The translations under genes were made by a program, and so were the position numbers. The notes beneath the pieces were generated by a model. It was not told the origin of the DNA, ran no database searches, and saw only the letters and a program-made list of their open reading frames with translations. A DNA stretch of 64,000 nt from Neopestalotiopsis rosae (lineage: Eukaryota; Ascomycota; Sordariomycetes; Amphisphaeriales; Sporocadaceae): assembly GCA_023078685.1 (NCBI GenBank), contig JALGAS010000004.1:5642001-5706000 (forward strand). The letters run 5' to 3'. Positions within the stretch are counted from its first letter, which is position 1; every line of letters begins with the position of its first letter. Shown in pieces: positions 43,792 through 53,322 of the stretch.

Positions 43792-46028
43792 ATGAATGTG
43801 GCACGGAATCGGTCAGCTTGCGCGGCGTGCACAAGGCGCAAAGTCAAGTGCTCCAAATCGATTCCCTGCAGCAATTGCTTAAGGAGGCAAGTATTTTCCT
43901 AGGTAGTATATAACGGAGCGGGGCATGGATCACAGTACCTACATGTATGTATCCGTGCCTCGGACGAGCAAACCGAGCGAGCTAACTGTGGATTGTTACA
44001 ACATACAGAGGAGAACAGAATGCTTGTAGAATCGCCGGAGAGACGAGCAACAACAATTCAAGTGCAGCTGATATACCCATCAATTTGGATATACTTTCGC
44101 CGGTCTCGGTTAGAGAACAACATGAGTCGATTGAAATGTTACGACACCGGGTGGCCGAGCTCGAAGCCGAGCTGCATCACCAGGTAGATCAATCCCCAGC
44201 GCCGATGCCGATCTCAACGTCCCCAAGCAACAATGATGCCTATGCTGCCCCGGAGCTGACATCGTCTTGTCGGAATCAAGACTCAGATAGCACTCACGAT
44301 ACGGTCGTGGAAGATGCAGCGTCCATCCTCGAATTCCTTGCATGGGGCCGCCGAAAGAATCTAGACTTGAATGCGACTGTCACATCACCCGAAGCCGTGG
44401 TCAATGCACCGCAAGTCGGTGACGTTCGAGATACGCAAATTCAAGAAGACTCATCAAACGATGAAGGCATAGGATTTGATGACCTTAACCACACCGCTGT
44501 GCTGCAGCTCCTGCTACCCGACAGGCGCAGGGTGTGGGATCTAGTCTTGTGGCATGAGCAGTGTCTTTTATGGTATCACTGCTCATATTACGCGCCATCA
44601 CTGAGGAAGCAGCTCGAGAACTTTTATGATAGATACAATGGTTCAATCGAGCATCCAGAGGTCAACTTGCAGTGGGTGGCGTTCCTCTTTGCCGTTCTCA
44701 CAGGGAGCATCACCTGCATGCCCGCCGACACGGCTGAGCAGTGGGGTTTTGGCGACGAAGAGCGGGAGTCATTATCAAAACGATGGTTTCAAGCCGTCAT
44801 TACCTGTCTCAACAAGGCAGACTATGCTGCCAATCACTCCATACTATCCGTCCAGGCTATAGCGACTCTGACAGTGTCGGCGCATATGCTCGGGTTTTCC
44901 AACCTACAATCGATCCACCTTGCTGCTGCAGTTCGCATAGCGCAGAGCCTCGGACTCCATCGCTTGACGCAGGAAACACCTGGCAACGAGACGGAAAAGG
45001 AGGCTGGTCGTCGCGCCTGGGCTCAGCTTTGTAGCCAGGACTGGTTCAGTTTACCCTTTTCCGAAACCTACCTGATCAATCCCCTCTACTCACGATCGGA
45101 GTTACCAAGGAATTGCCATGACGATGATGCTTTTGTACTGCCGGACTCGATACCTACCGTCACTGGCTATTCGAGGTTTCTATACACAATTGCTGGTATT
45201 ATGCCGCGACTTCAAGACGGACTCATGTCTTGTAACACGCCCTTCACCAGATACGAACAGGTCATGAAGTGGGACAAGCAGTTGAGATCGCTCGCAACAA
45301 ATGCAAGGCCCGCGTACTTGTCAAGTTGTGCATTGGACTCGACTTGGCCCGCCTATATACCCTGGGCGCGCCGATCGCTCGCCATTTCATCCTCTCATAA
45401 GATCATCATGATTCATCGCTCTTTTCTGTCCGAGAGCTTTACCAATCAGGCCTTTGCATTCACCCGCAGGACCTGTCTCGCTGCTTCCAAGACCATTATC
45501 AAGGAGTATAAAATGGTGGTGGAAGAGGATGGCCCCGTGCTTTGGATACACCAAGCCTTCTCCATTGCTGCATCGATTATCCTCATCCTTGATGTTTTGC
45601 ACCGAGGCGAAACAGTTGTTGAAGTCGAGCAGCATCTGCAAATGGTAGAAGACGTCTTGCTCATTCTCAAAAAGTGCCACAACAGCATGATTGCTGTAAG
45701 AGGGGTCAAGCTCATTTCAGCACTGCTCAGCGAGGTGGCCTCTAGTTCCATCCGTCACGACACAGGCAGAAAGCGACGCGCAGATGATGATGCGTCTGGT
45801 TCATTGGGCACTTCTCACAAGAGGAGGCGCACCTTAAATGTTACCGATTTTGTCAAGACCTTTTGCTCAGACAATGCAGCACGCCAGTCTACGAGCACCT
45901 TTTCAAGGTCGATGAATCCGCCCACGCAGCCACCAACGTCGGACTTCTCATACGAAAATGCAGTGTTTGACGGCACGAGCTTTGAGAATCTCTTATATTT
46001 AGCGAATCAAGACTTTTGCTCTTTCTAA
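43792..46028 (+). CDS. Zn2Cys6 transcription factor, candidate cluster regulator
   Basis: Exons 43792-43886 and 44009-46028 join to 704 residues. The zinc cluster is at the very N-terminus: CAACTRRKVKCSKSIPCSNC, then the sixth Cys after the intron (GEQNAC), spacing C-x2-C-x6-C-x5-C-x2-C-x8-C. The intron uses a GC donor (AG/GCAAGT); no GT donor restores the sixth Cys without a stop. A coiled-coil segment (ESIEMLRHRVAELEAELHH) suits dimerisation, and the fungal middle homology region follows (HMLGFSNLQSIHLAAAVRIAQSLGLHR). It sits between an NCS1 permease and an alpha/beta hydrolase whose promoter contains two palindromes, making it the best candidate to read the TCGGCCGA element. That link is inference. 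Confidence 0.9.
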
Positions 46029-46038
46029 TGCAACTGTG

Positions 46039-46920
46039 CTATGTCTCCCGCAGCAACCGTCCCACTGCTCCCGCAACGCCGTCCAAGTCTTCCAAGATGG
46101 GCTGGTGTCCACTCATGACGGCTTCCACCCAACATGTCTTGGACCCGATCAGTTTCGCCAACCCAGTAGACCGTTCAATCGGGCTGATCACATCAACGTC
46201 TCCAGCAATCAATACCGTGGGACAGGCGATTCGGCCATAATCAGGATCCTTGTGCGATTCGTCGACCATCATCTCGCAGGTCAAGGCATAGGCCTCGGTG
46301 TCGGACGAGCCCACGGCTTTGGCGACTTCGGCGCGGAGGGCATCGGCCACCGGTCGCTGCTTGTCTTCAGGCGCAAAGTTGGACTTTGACGCCAGCTCGG
46401 CGGCCCAGGCAATGCCGTTTTTTCGCGTGCTGTTTGCCATGTTCATCATGCGCTCTCGGACGGCGGCAATGTGGGATGCGGAGCGTGCTGCGCCAAGGAG
46501 GATGAGGCCGGCTACTGTCGAGGGGTGCTGTGCGGCGAAATGCAGGGCGATGGCGGTACCGAGGGAATGACCAACTACAATAACCTATACTGTGATTAGT
46601 ATAGGATCTAGAAAACCCCATATAATCACTCTTCTCACCTTGTCGCCGTCGGCCTTGCGCAGGGTCGTGATTACATGCTCCAAATGACTGACATATTTCG
46701 CAACAGTCGGGCGTTCGTTTGGCGGCGGACTCTGGCCAAAGCCAGGAAAATCAAGGAGAATGGCTCGGTAAGAGTCGGGCAGTCGCGGAAGAAGTGGTTC
46801 AAATGTGGCTGTAGATCCTCCAAGTCCATGGAGGCAGATGAGCAGCGGTCCCGATTCACTGCCTGCCTCGAGATAGTGGTATTTCGTCCCCTCTGGAGTT
46901 GTCACAAAATCTGACTTCAT
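46039..46920 (-). CDS. Alpha/beta hydrolase (small-molecule hydrolase)
   Basis: Exons 46639-46920 and 46039-46584 (minus) give 275 residues. The triad is complete: oxyanion motif CLHGLGG, nucleophile elbow VVGHSLGTA, Asp in AGDVDVI, and His in SGHQPILE. There is no signal peptide. This compact form resembles 3-oxoadipate-enol-lactonase and similar hydrolases that open lactone or C-C bonds. It ends 10 bases from the regulator stop codon (convergent) and is divergent from TauD copy 2 across 423 bases that carry two TCGGCCGA elements, so co-expression with the dioxygenase is likely. Confidence 0.9.
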
Positions 46921-47060
46921 TTCGAATATTTCGATGTACCAAATCAATTTCTGGCTCTTTCAACTGGATTCCTTGGAAAGCTCTCCTTTGACCTCACGAA
47001 AGTGGCATGCTTGCGGCAAGTCGCTGGAGACGAATATGGACCAACCATGAACCACCTGCA

Positions 47061-47068
47061 TCGGCCGA
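47061..47068. promoter_or_regulatory. Palindrome TCGGCCGA
   Basis: First of two copies in this promoter; extended on one side to TCGGCCGAGG. Confidence 0.5.
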
Positions 47069-47101
47069 GGGTATACGGTGCTATAACGGGCAGTGCCCCA
47101 C

Positions 47102-47111
47102 CTCGGCCGAG
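47102..47111. promoter_or_regulatory. Palindrome CTCGGCCGAG
   Basis: Second copy, 10 bases, 233 bases before the TauD copy 2 ATG. Confidence 0.55.
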
Positions 47112-47139
47112 TACAGTGAGAATGGCCGCTACCAGCACA

Positions 47140-47195
47140 CTGGCTGGCTCAAGGGCTGGCTCGCTGGCTCGCTGGCTCACTGGCTGGCTCACTGA
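47140..47195. repeat. CTGGCTC(GC/AC) tandem repeat tract
   Basis: About seven imperfect copies of a 7-9-base CTGGCTC unit, with two perfect adjacent CTGGCTCG copies, lying between the palindromes and the TauD copy 2 leader. It is likely to vary in length by slippage and could alter promoter spacing. Confidence 0.75.
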
Positions 47196-47343
47196 GCGTC
47201 CACCCACTCTTGTGTACCTGTGGCATCAACCATGAAACAGAAATCGACCAAAATCATATATGATCTTTTTATTTTCTCTATAGATATTCGAGATGATACA
47301 CACCAACACCTAATCATTAAGTCTGACATTATTCACTACAATC

Positions 47344-48756
47344 ATGGTCATTGCCTCGGTCGTTACCGAAGAGGTGGAGGATCTCAGACTGGTTCTAGAG
47401 AAGCCTTCACTCAGCCTGCCACATGCCACTTCGTCAAATGGAAAGGCGGTGCCCATCCAACACGGACCAAACAGTAATGTTGATTTTGGTGCCGAAATAT
47501 ATGGTATTGATTTGAATAATTTCACCGATGCCGACTTTGGCTTTATTCACGATGCGCTGCACCGTCACAAATTACTGGTATTCAAGCAGCAGCCTGAGAT
47601 GCTGAGTCCGCAACAACAATACAAGCTGACATCAAGGTAAGTTGCTGCCACACAGTGGTGTCCCTCATAGGCAATACTGACAAGCATACAATTAGTTTCG
47701 ACCCGGATGAAAAGACTGGCGGTTTTGCGCACGGTGTCGACCCGTTTCTAACATCGCACAAAGGCGTCAACATTTACGGTATACCCAAACGGCCCGCCAT
47801 CCCTGTGCAGCCTCAAGTCCACATTCTAGGCCGCGGCGCGCTGCCCGAGAACCACTACTCGTTCCCGCCCGACTTTGAGGTCCAGGGCATTGACCATGAG
47901 GAGTTCCACCTCCCGCCGCACATCTCCCCCGAGGAGCGAGAACGGGGAGCCAGCCGCTTCTACCAGTGGCACTTTGACGGCTCCCTGTACAACATTCCGC
48001 CTCCCCGCGTCGGGTGCCTTCTCGCCGTGCGGACGCCCAAGGGCCCCGACGTGACGGTGCGCTGGGACGACGGGACCGGGACCGAGATGCGGATCGCGCC
48101 GGGGGCCACGGCCATGGTGGCCGGATCCCGCGCCCTGGCGCTGCTAGACGAGGAAATGCGCAACACGGTCTTGCACAGCCGCATCGAGTACGCGCCGCAC
48201 GCCTTTGTCTGGATGTCCTCGGCGCACAGTACACGCCTGGGGCACCTGATTGAGACCGAGGGCCTGGAGAAGCCGCTGGACCAGCTGCCGAAGTGGGACA
48301 AGGAGAAAGTCGCCATCTACCCCATGGTCTGGACGAATCCCGTCACGGGCGAAAAGTCTCTACAGGTGCATGGCCAGGGCGCCTTTAAGCTGTACCTCAA
48401 GGACTCGCCGGATGGGGAAGAAAAGATTGTGGATGACTTGCGGGAAGTTCGCGCGTTTATGCACAAGTAAGTCGCGATTTTGTTCCGCAATGATATGGAG
48501 AAATCCGGCTGATTAGTATGCAGAATCATGCGACCCACGCTGAGCCCCGAGAACATCTATGCTCATCGGCATGAGGAGCAAGATGTCATCTTGTGGTATA
48601 ATAGGGCCCTATGGCACAGTATCGTGAGTATTGGTGACAACGCCCATCTCGACACGACATGCTGACTCTCGTTCATAGACCGAGTTCCCCAAATCATATG
48701 GGCCCAGAGTGATGCATCAGTGCAATGTCGCTGCCAGCGATCACCCAGTTGGATAA
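47344..48756 (+). CDS. TauD-family Fe(II)/2-oxoglutarate dioxygenase, XanA-like, copy 2
   Basis: Exons 47344-47636, 47696-48466, 48524-48623 and 48679-48756 join to 413 residues. The iron ligands are His190-x-Asp192 in QWHFDGS and distal His386 in LWHSITEF; the Arg of YGPRVMHQCN would bind 2-oxoglutarate. VRWDDGTG, EYAPHAFVWM and YPMVWTNPVTGEK align with the copy at 30234-31541 and with my recollection of the fungal XanA family, to which this copy looks the closer (ending HQCNVAASD). The predicted reaction is oxidation of xanthine, or a similar heterocycle, coupled to decarboxylation of 2-oxoglutarate. The two copies differ in exon layout, so they are old paralogues rather than a recent duplication. 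Substrate is not proven. Confidence 0.88.
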
Positions 48757-49008
48757 TCGGGTGGTGGAAATGATGCCTTCTTGTGATATTAGTGTCCTCG
48801 TGGCATTTGCCTGGGCAGCTCTGTTTTACACATGGAATGCGGTTGTGACTACGGGCATTCTTAGAGAAACTCCCTTACGACCGTGTGAAAAGAATTGAAT
48901 AGAGAAGAAACTACCAGACCATTCCGTCTCTGGGCCTATCTGAAAGCCCGCTTTCAAAATCATTCATAATACAGAAAACACATAGACCTCGACTCAACGA
49001 CCAAGGTC

Positions 49009-49434
49009 TCAGATGAAAGACCAAGACACCGATACATTGCCCGCTCCAAGGCCCCCAACAAGATCATTGAAAACGGCCTGAGTGCCGTCGATATCGCCAT
49101 AGTTGCAGCCATCGCACCGGTCCGTGACCTCGGCCTCGGTCTCCTTGCCCTCGTGCTTGATGCGAATCTTCTTGTGGCACACCTCGGCCTGGTTGGGGTT
49201 CGCGCTGTTGCTGAGCTCGACAAACTGGAACTTGTTCAGCGCCACGATCTTTTGGTCGCGGTTGTTGATCTCTCCGCACGCGCCTGGCTTGACGCCGAGT
49301 CCGCCCTCCTTGTCGTACCAGGTCATGCGAGCGTCAAAGACGTGATTTGGTTCAATTGCGCGTGCATTTTCGATGGCGGGTAAGGTGAGGCCCTGAGATG
49401 CGAGTGCGAGTGTGAGGAAGATTGTCTTGAACAT
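49009..49434 (-). CDS. Small secreted RlpA-like double-psi beta-barrel protein
   Basis: An intronless 141-residue frame. A signal peptide (MFKTIFLTLALASQGLTLPA) precedes a mature domain with ARMTWYDK, GACGEINNRDQKIVAL, a CHKKIRI strand and DRCDGCNYGDID, the hallmarks of the RlpA-like/barwin-like double-psi beta-barrel. Four Cys could form two disulphides. Fungal members of this kind include plant-interaction and cell-wall-associated secreted proteins and expansin-related folds; most lack proven activity. Nothing ties it functionally to the flanking catabolic genes. Confidence 0.88.
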   Translation of the reverse strand: MFKTIFLTLALASQGLTLPAIENARAIEPNHVFDARMTWYDKEGGLGVKPGACGEINNRDQKIVALNKFQFVELSNSANPNQAEVCHKKIRIKHEGKETEAEVTDRCDGCNYGDIDGTQAVFNDLVGGLGAGNVSVSWSFI

Positions 49435-49917
49435 GATGGCAAGTGATAATTGAAGATGTTGAATATGATGAGTTGATTTTTGAATGATAAGCGACTGTTG
49501 ATTTGACGATAGTGTCCATACTTATAATCCGAGTTGTTCGTCACAATACCTGGTTTTTGGTAGGATTTAAGGTTGATCTCATCGCGAATCTACCCATGAA
49601 TAAAGGATGCAGCCATTGAGGTCATGAAGGATCAGCAGAATCCAGACCAACTCAAAGATCGGCAGGATTCTTCGGAAGACACTTGTCAATTTAATCGTCA
49701 TTATTGCCTGTGTTCTTCTCCTTCGTCTGATCTGTGTTCTACCACTTTCCACACTTTGCTCATCTGTCTTTCATACAAGGTGCCCATGAAACGCGATCTT
49801 CTTGCGTATACCAAGCATGACGACGTTTGGCAACAGTTCAGAACATCGATCTCTTACTGACTTGCTGTACACTCTTGCATCACCACACTCTCATAGCATG
49901 CAGACGTGTCTTGACTC
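49435..49917. other. Promoter of the RlpA-like gene and degenerate sequence
   Basis: The 5' flank of the RlpA-like gene, followed by sequence that may be the worn 5' part of the adjacent helicase remnant; I cannot identify any helicase motif in it. Confidence 0.45.
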
Positions 49918-50463
49918 ATGATCAGTGCTTTTGGCTTCGATTCGTCAACATGGCGCATGGCCCAGGACGACGGGAAAGCCAAGCTGACCACCGCGTTGAG
50001 GGAGCTGAAAACCGCAGTACTGACATCTGCAAAGGTGATTCTGACTACACCTGAGGTTTTCCAGAAAATTGTCAATCAGAGAACCGACAAGCTCTGCTTC
50101 CAGGTGCTCTGGATGGATGAATCTTTCCGCAGGACAGAACCGGAGACGCTTATCGGCCTGGCGGGCACTCTGTTTGCAGCACTTCGCATGTTCCCGGGCG
50201 ACGTGCAGCAATGCTCGCCCATCGTCTAATCCGAGCTGGCCCATTTGACCCGCGACAAATCGAAGGCGTTCGCGTCTCAGTTAGGTTCGCAACTCGCACT
50301 GTCGGCGGCGAAGCGGCTCATGAACACCGGCTTCGACACGCACTTCCTGCGCGTCAACCACCGCCAGGAAGGGGGCGTCTCTCTCTACGCAAGCCACCAA
50401 TTTTACGATGACAAAATGCACGGGGACAACTATATCCTGCACGTCAACCAGAAGCCAAGGTAA
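49918..50463 (+). pseudogene. Remnant of an SF1 (UPF1/NFX1-like) helicase gene
   Basis: One reading frame runs through the segment with a single internal stop, TAA at 50227-50229. Recognisable pieces are a Walker-B-like MDESFRRTEPETL (normally DEA), the motif-III-like GDVQQCSP just before the stop, and VNHRQEGG after it. The P-loop (GxxGTGKT) that should lie upstream is absent, and at 50461 the frame ends in what looks like an old splice donor (AG/GTAACA) with no downstream exon. It is therefore truncated at both ends and interrupted. The stop is one C-to-T change from CAA. Confidence 0.65.
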
Positions 50464-50623
50464 CACCGCGACTCGTCAACTTTTCGTTTCTCTATTTCCA
50501 AGATCTTTTTCTTTTTTTCCTTTTCTTAGCTATAATAAGAAAATGAGAGAAAAGTAATTCTTAAAATTAGTTATAATTCTTTTTATATATTCAATCGATA
50601 TAGACCATAGAAGGTGAGCCCTT
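50464..50623. other. AT-rich spacer
   Basis: A strongly AT-rich stretch (about 50500-50600) with T-runs, forming the 3' flank of the second permease and the edge of the degenerate helicase segment. It contrasts with the GC-rich genes around it. Confidence 0.6.
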
Positions 50624-52592
50624 TTATTTTGAGCCCGTATAGCCCGGCGTTTCTTTGACCTCGGTTCCCACGGCGTCCTTCCAGTCACCAACTGATCCCT
50701 CAATCTCTTGACCCTCTGGGACAATGCCCAACTTCTCCGCTTCTCTGACTGTAAACGTGCCCCAATTGTCCACCTCGTCAAATTCGCCGAGGTGATTCGT
50801 TGGAAAGATCAGATTCATGACATAAAATGATACAAAACTGATGAAGAATCCAATGAAAAACGCCATGTAGTACAGCTCGTACACCCCTCGAGGCGATGAA
50901 ACGCCACCGGCAGTGGCGATCAATCCGCCCAGCGTGGGAGCCCAGCCCGCGATCCAACAAGGGATGACGCGCAGGTTGACGCCGTGCCAGAACCAGTACT
51001 GCGACTTCTCCGGGTAGAACAGGCTCGAGAAGCGAATCTTTTGCCTGCGCAGGAGAAAGTAGTCGCACACCATGACGCCCATGATGGGCGCGAGGAAGAC
51101 GGAGAAGGAGTTGAGCACCGACACAAAGGTCGCGGCGCGGTTGACGAGCTGCCAAGGTTGTATGATCCAGGCGGCGAAAAAGGTGATGAGGGAGCCGCGG
51201 CGAATGTCAATGTACTTGGGAAACAGTCCCGACAGGTCGATGCCACCGGCGACGGAGTTGGAGCAAACATTTTCAAACATGGAGGCAAAGGCGAAAGCGA
51301 GTGACGCGAAAAAGACGCCAGCTCGTGCTGCAGAAGAGCCTTTACCATCTATGCAGTGTTATTATGGTGTCAGCGGCTGAAATCTGGGTTTTACTTACGA
51401 TCCATCATGACCATGAGCAGATCCGGAGGATTCCAGTAAACATCACCGTAGATCTTCTGTGCTGCAGCCGTAGTAATCAGACCTCCCAGCGAGACCAGCA
51501 CACCGACGAGCCAGTACACGCTCAGCGTGCCGTAAATGTAATCACGCTTCCTTGTCGCATACCGCGAGAAGTCACTGCTATTAGTCATGCCTGCAGACTT
51601 GCCGCCAATGGCCTGGTTGATGCCCGCCAGCATCAGCCACGACACGTTCCATTTGGACGACGACGAGACGGTCTCTCCCTGGTAGAACATGGGACCAACG
51701 CCCTTGGCCACTGAGAGGGACCAGATCATCAGGGCAACCATGGCCAACCCGCAGGCGACGGACGAGACGAAGAAGGGCTTCTTGAACTTTTCGGGGCGGA
51801 TGAAAAGGAAGGGCACTGAAATGCACCAGAATACCATGAAGCCGATCAGTTCATAGGTCGTGGTGGGTGTGCTGGCGCTCAGTGTGTTTGGAATGTTGGC
51901 GAATGAAGGCCAAATGGCCGTGATGCACACACTGTATACCGTCAGTTATCAAGTCTTTCAGTTTGGGGTGCTTGTGATCGTTACCTCGCAAGTTTACCAC
52001 CATTCCAGCCTGGTTTTCATCATTAGCCAAGGCTGCAAGAGTGAGAGCATCAAACGCTTACATTGAATCGCAGTCCAGATGAAGTTGAGCAGGATGCGCT
52101 GTAGCAATGGAATATAACTGCCCCTCATTCCCCAGGTAAAGCGGTTCTGCACCGTAAATCCAATATGCCAAGCTGTAAAAGTTAGTCTCAAGCTCAAACT
52201 CCAAGCATTTGTTGGTTGACTCACTCAATCCACACCACGCCACTGCCACGGCAAAGATGGTGCAAATTGCCCTGGAGATTATGACAATAGCCATGGCCTG
52301 GCCAACCGAAAGCCCTTGCGTCAAGAACGTATTCGGGGTCTGCCATGTTGCGACCGTGAGCGATGATCTTGGAGATTGTCAGCCAAGGTATTCCAAGATC
52401 GAAATTGCAAAATAAAGGCATTACTTACACCGACCAACATCCGAAAAAGTTGAACCATCCCCATGTACGGCGCGAAGGCGGCAACGGGATCAAGTCGCGG
52501 TTGCACCATGCATTGACCTCTTCATGGTGGGCATCGTCGGCCTTGAGCGCCACCGTCTCTCTCAGCTTACCGATTGTCCTTGTCGTCGCCAT
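50624..52592 (-). CDS. NCS1 family nucleobase/allantoin permease, second copy
   Basis: Six exons (52429-52592, 52225-52367, 52062-52172, 51985-52009, 51399-51931, 50624-51348, minus) give 566 residues; one exon is only 25 bases. NRDLIPLPPSRRTWGWFNFFGCW at the first helix is the signature of the Fur/Fui/allantoin-permease branch, in which the preceding N-terminus is cytosolic. GMRGSYIPLLQR (TM3), NSSDFSRYATRK and NSVAGGIDLSGLFPKYIDIRRG (TM8 region) support it. It differs clearly from the permease at 41398-43250, so the two probably carry different substrates, for example a purine or uracil versus a hydantoin or allantoin. It is divergent from the hydantoinase gene over 730 bases with GATA motifs. 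Confidence 0.92.
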
Positions 52593-53322
52593 CGTGTTTC
52601 GACCGATCTTGATTTACACGAGCGACGGAGAGAGAGATGCTTGAGAACAGAATACCTGGCCCAGTGGGTTTATGGAATTCCTTTCCCTTAACAAACCACC
52701 ATGACAATAGGTGATCTACCTTATCGGCGCATCCCGGCCGAGTGCTTATCATGTCCGCTCCGAAGCCAGGTCGGGTCGCGCGCTGAACGGAACGATAGGT
52801 AAGTTGTGATCGGAAAATAGGGTGCCAAGACCGATTTAAGACCATTGTATGACCACGATAAAAAACATTATGATTTGATTGAAACTTTACATTTTACGCG
52901 TCTAATGTTATCAATACCACTCTTAGCAGACAAACTAACAGTATTGTCAAGACTACAATTCCCAATCCACCATACTATAGTCGGAGGCGCTCCGACGATC
53001 TTGGCGAGGAAGCTCCGCAGTATCTCCACTCCGGGCTCGGGTTCGGCGACATTCGGCGGTTCAAGCCAGCAAGCCTCCCGTTGTTCAATAAACCATCAGT
53101 AGAGTGGTCATACACTATTCGTCACAATCAAAATTTTGTTCATTCATCGTAACCATTGTTTGTCGGGGATAATTCCAAGTACTTTCCATTGCGACGGATT
53201 TTATGAGTCGTAATCTTTGGCTTGGCGAAAAGTGCATTCGGAAACATTGGGCAGATATCATCGACTCGCTGTGAACAGCGAAGGTCAGGCCAAAACAGCG
53301 CGTCCGACAAAACATCAAAATA
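52593..53322. promoter_or_regulatory. Divergent promoter, NCS1 permease 2 / hydantoinase
   Basis: CTTATC (GATAAG on the other strand) occurs at 52720-52725 and 52745-52750, bracketing CCCGGCCGAG at 52733-52742, a one-sided copy of the recurrent palindrome. GTCGGAG-GCG-CTCCGAC, a 7-base inverted repeat with TCGG/CCGA-type half-sites, is at 52980-52996. The pattern suggests nitrogen control plus a pathway-specific regulator. Confidence 0.5.

Larger units (their letters stand above)
46921..47343. promoter_or_regulatory. Divergent promoter, alpha/beta hydrolase / TauD copy 2
   Basis: Contains two palindromes at 47061-47068 and 47102-47111, about 40 bases apart centre to centre (four helical turns), and a CTGGCTC-type repeat tract. 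Both genes start within 290 bases of the pair. Confidence 0.55.

Noticed and set aside
47356..47369. TCGG-N6-CCGA, an exact UaY/Ppr1-type site
   Set aside because: It lies in coding sequence just after the TauD copy 2 ATG, and one such match is expected by chance in 64 kb. It is kept only as a curiosity.
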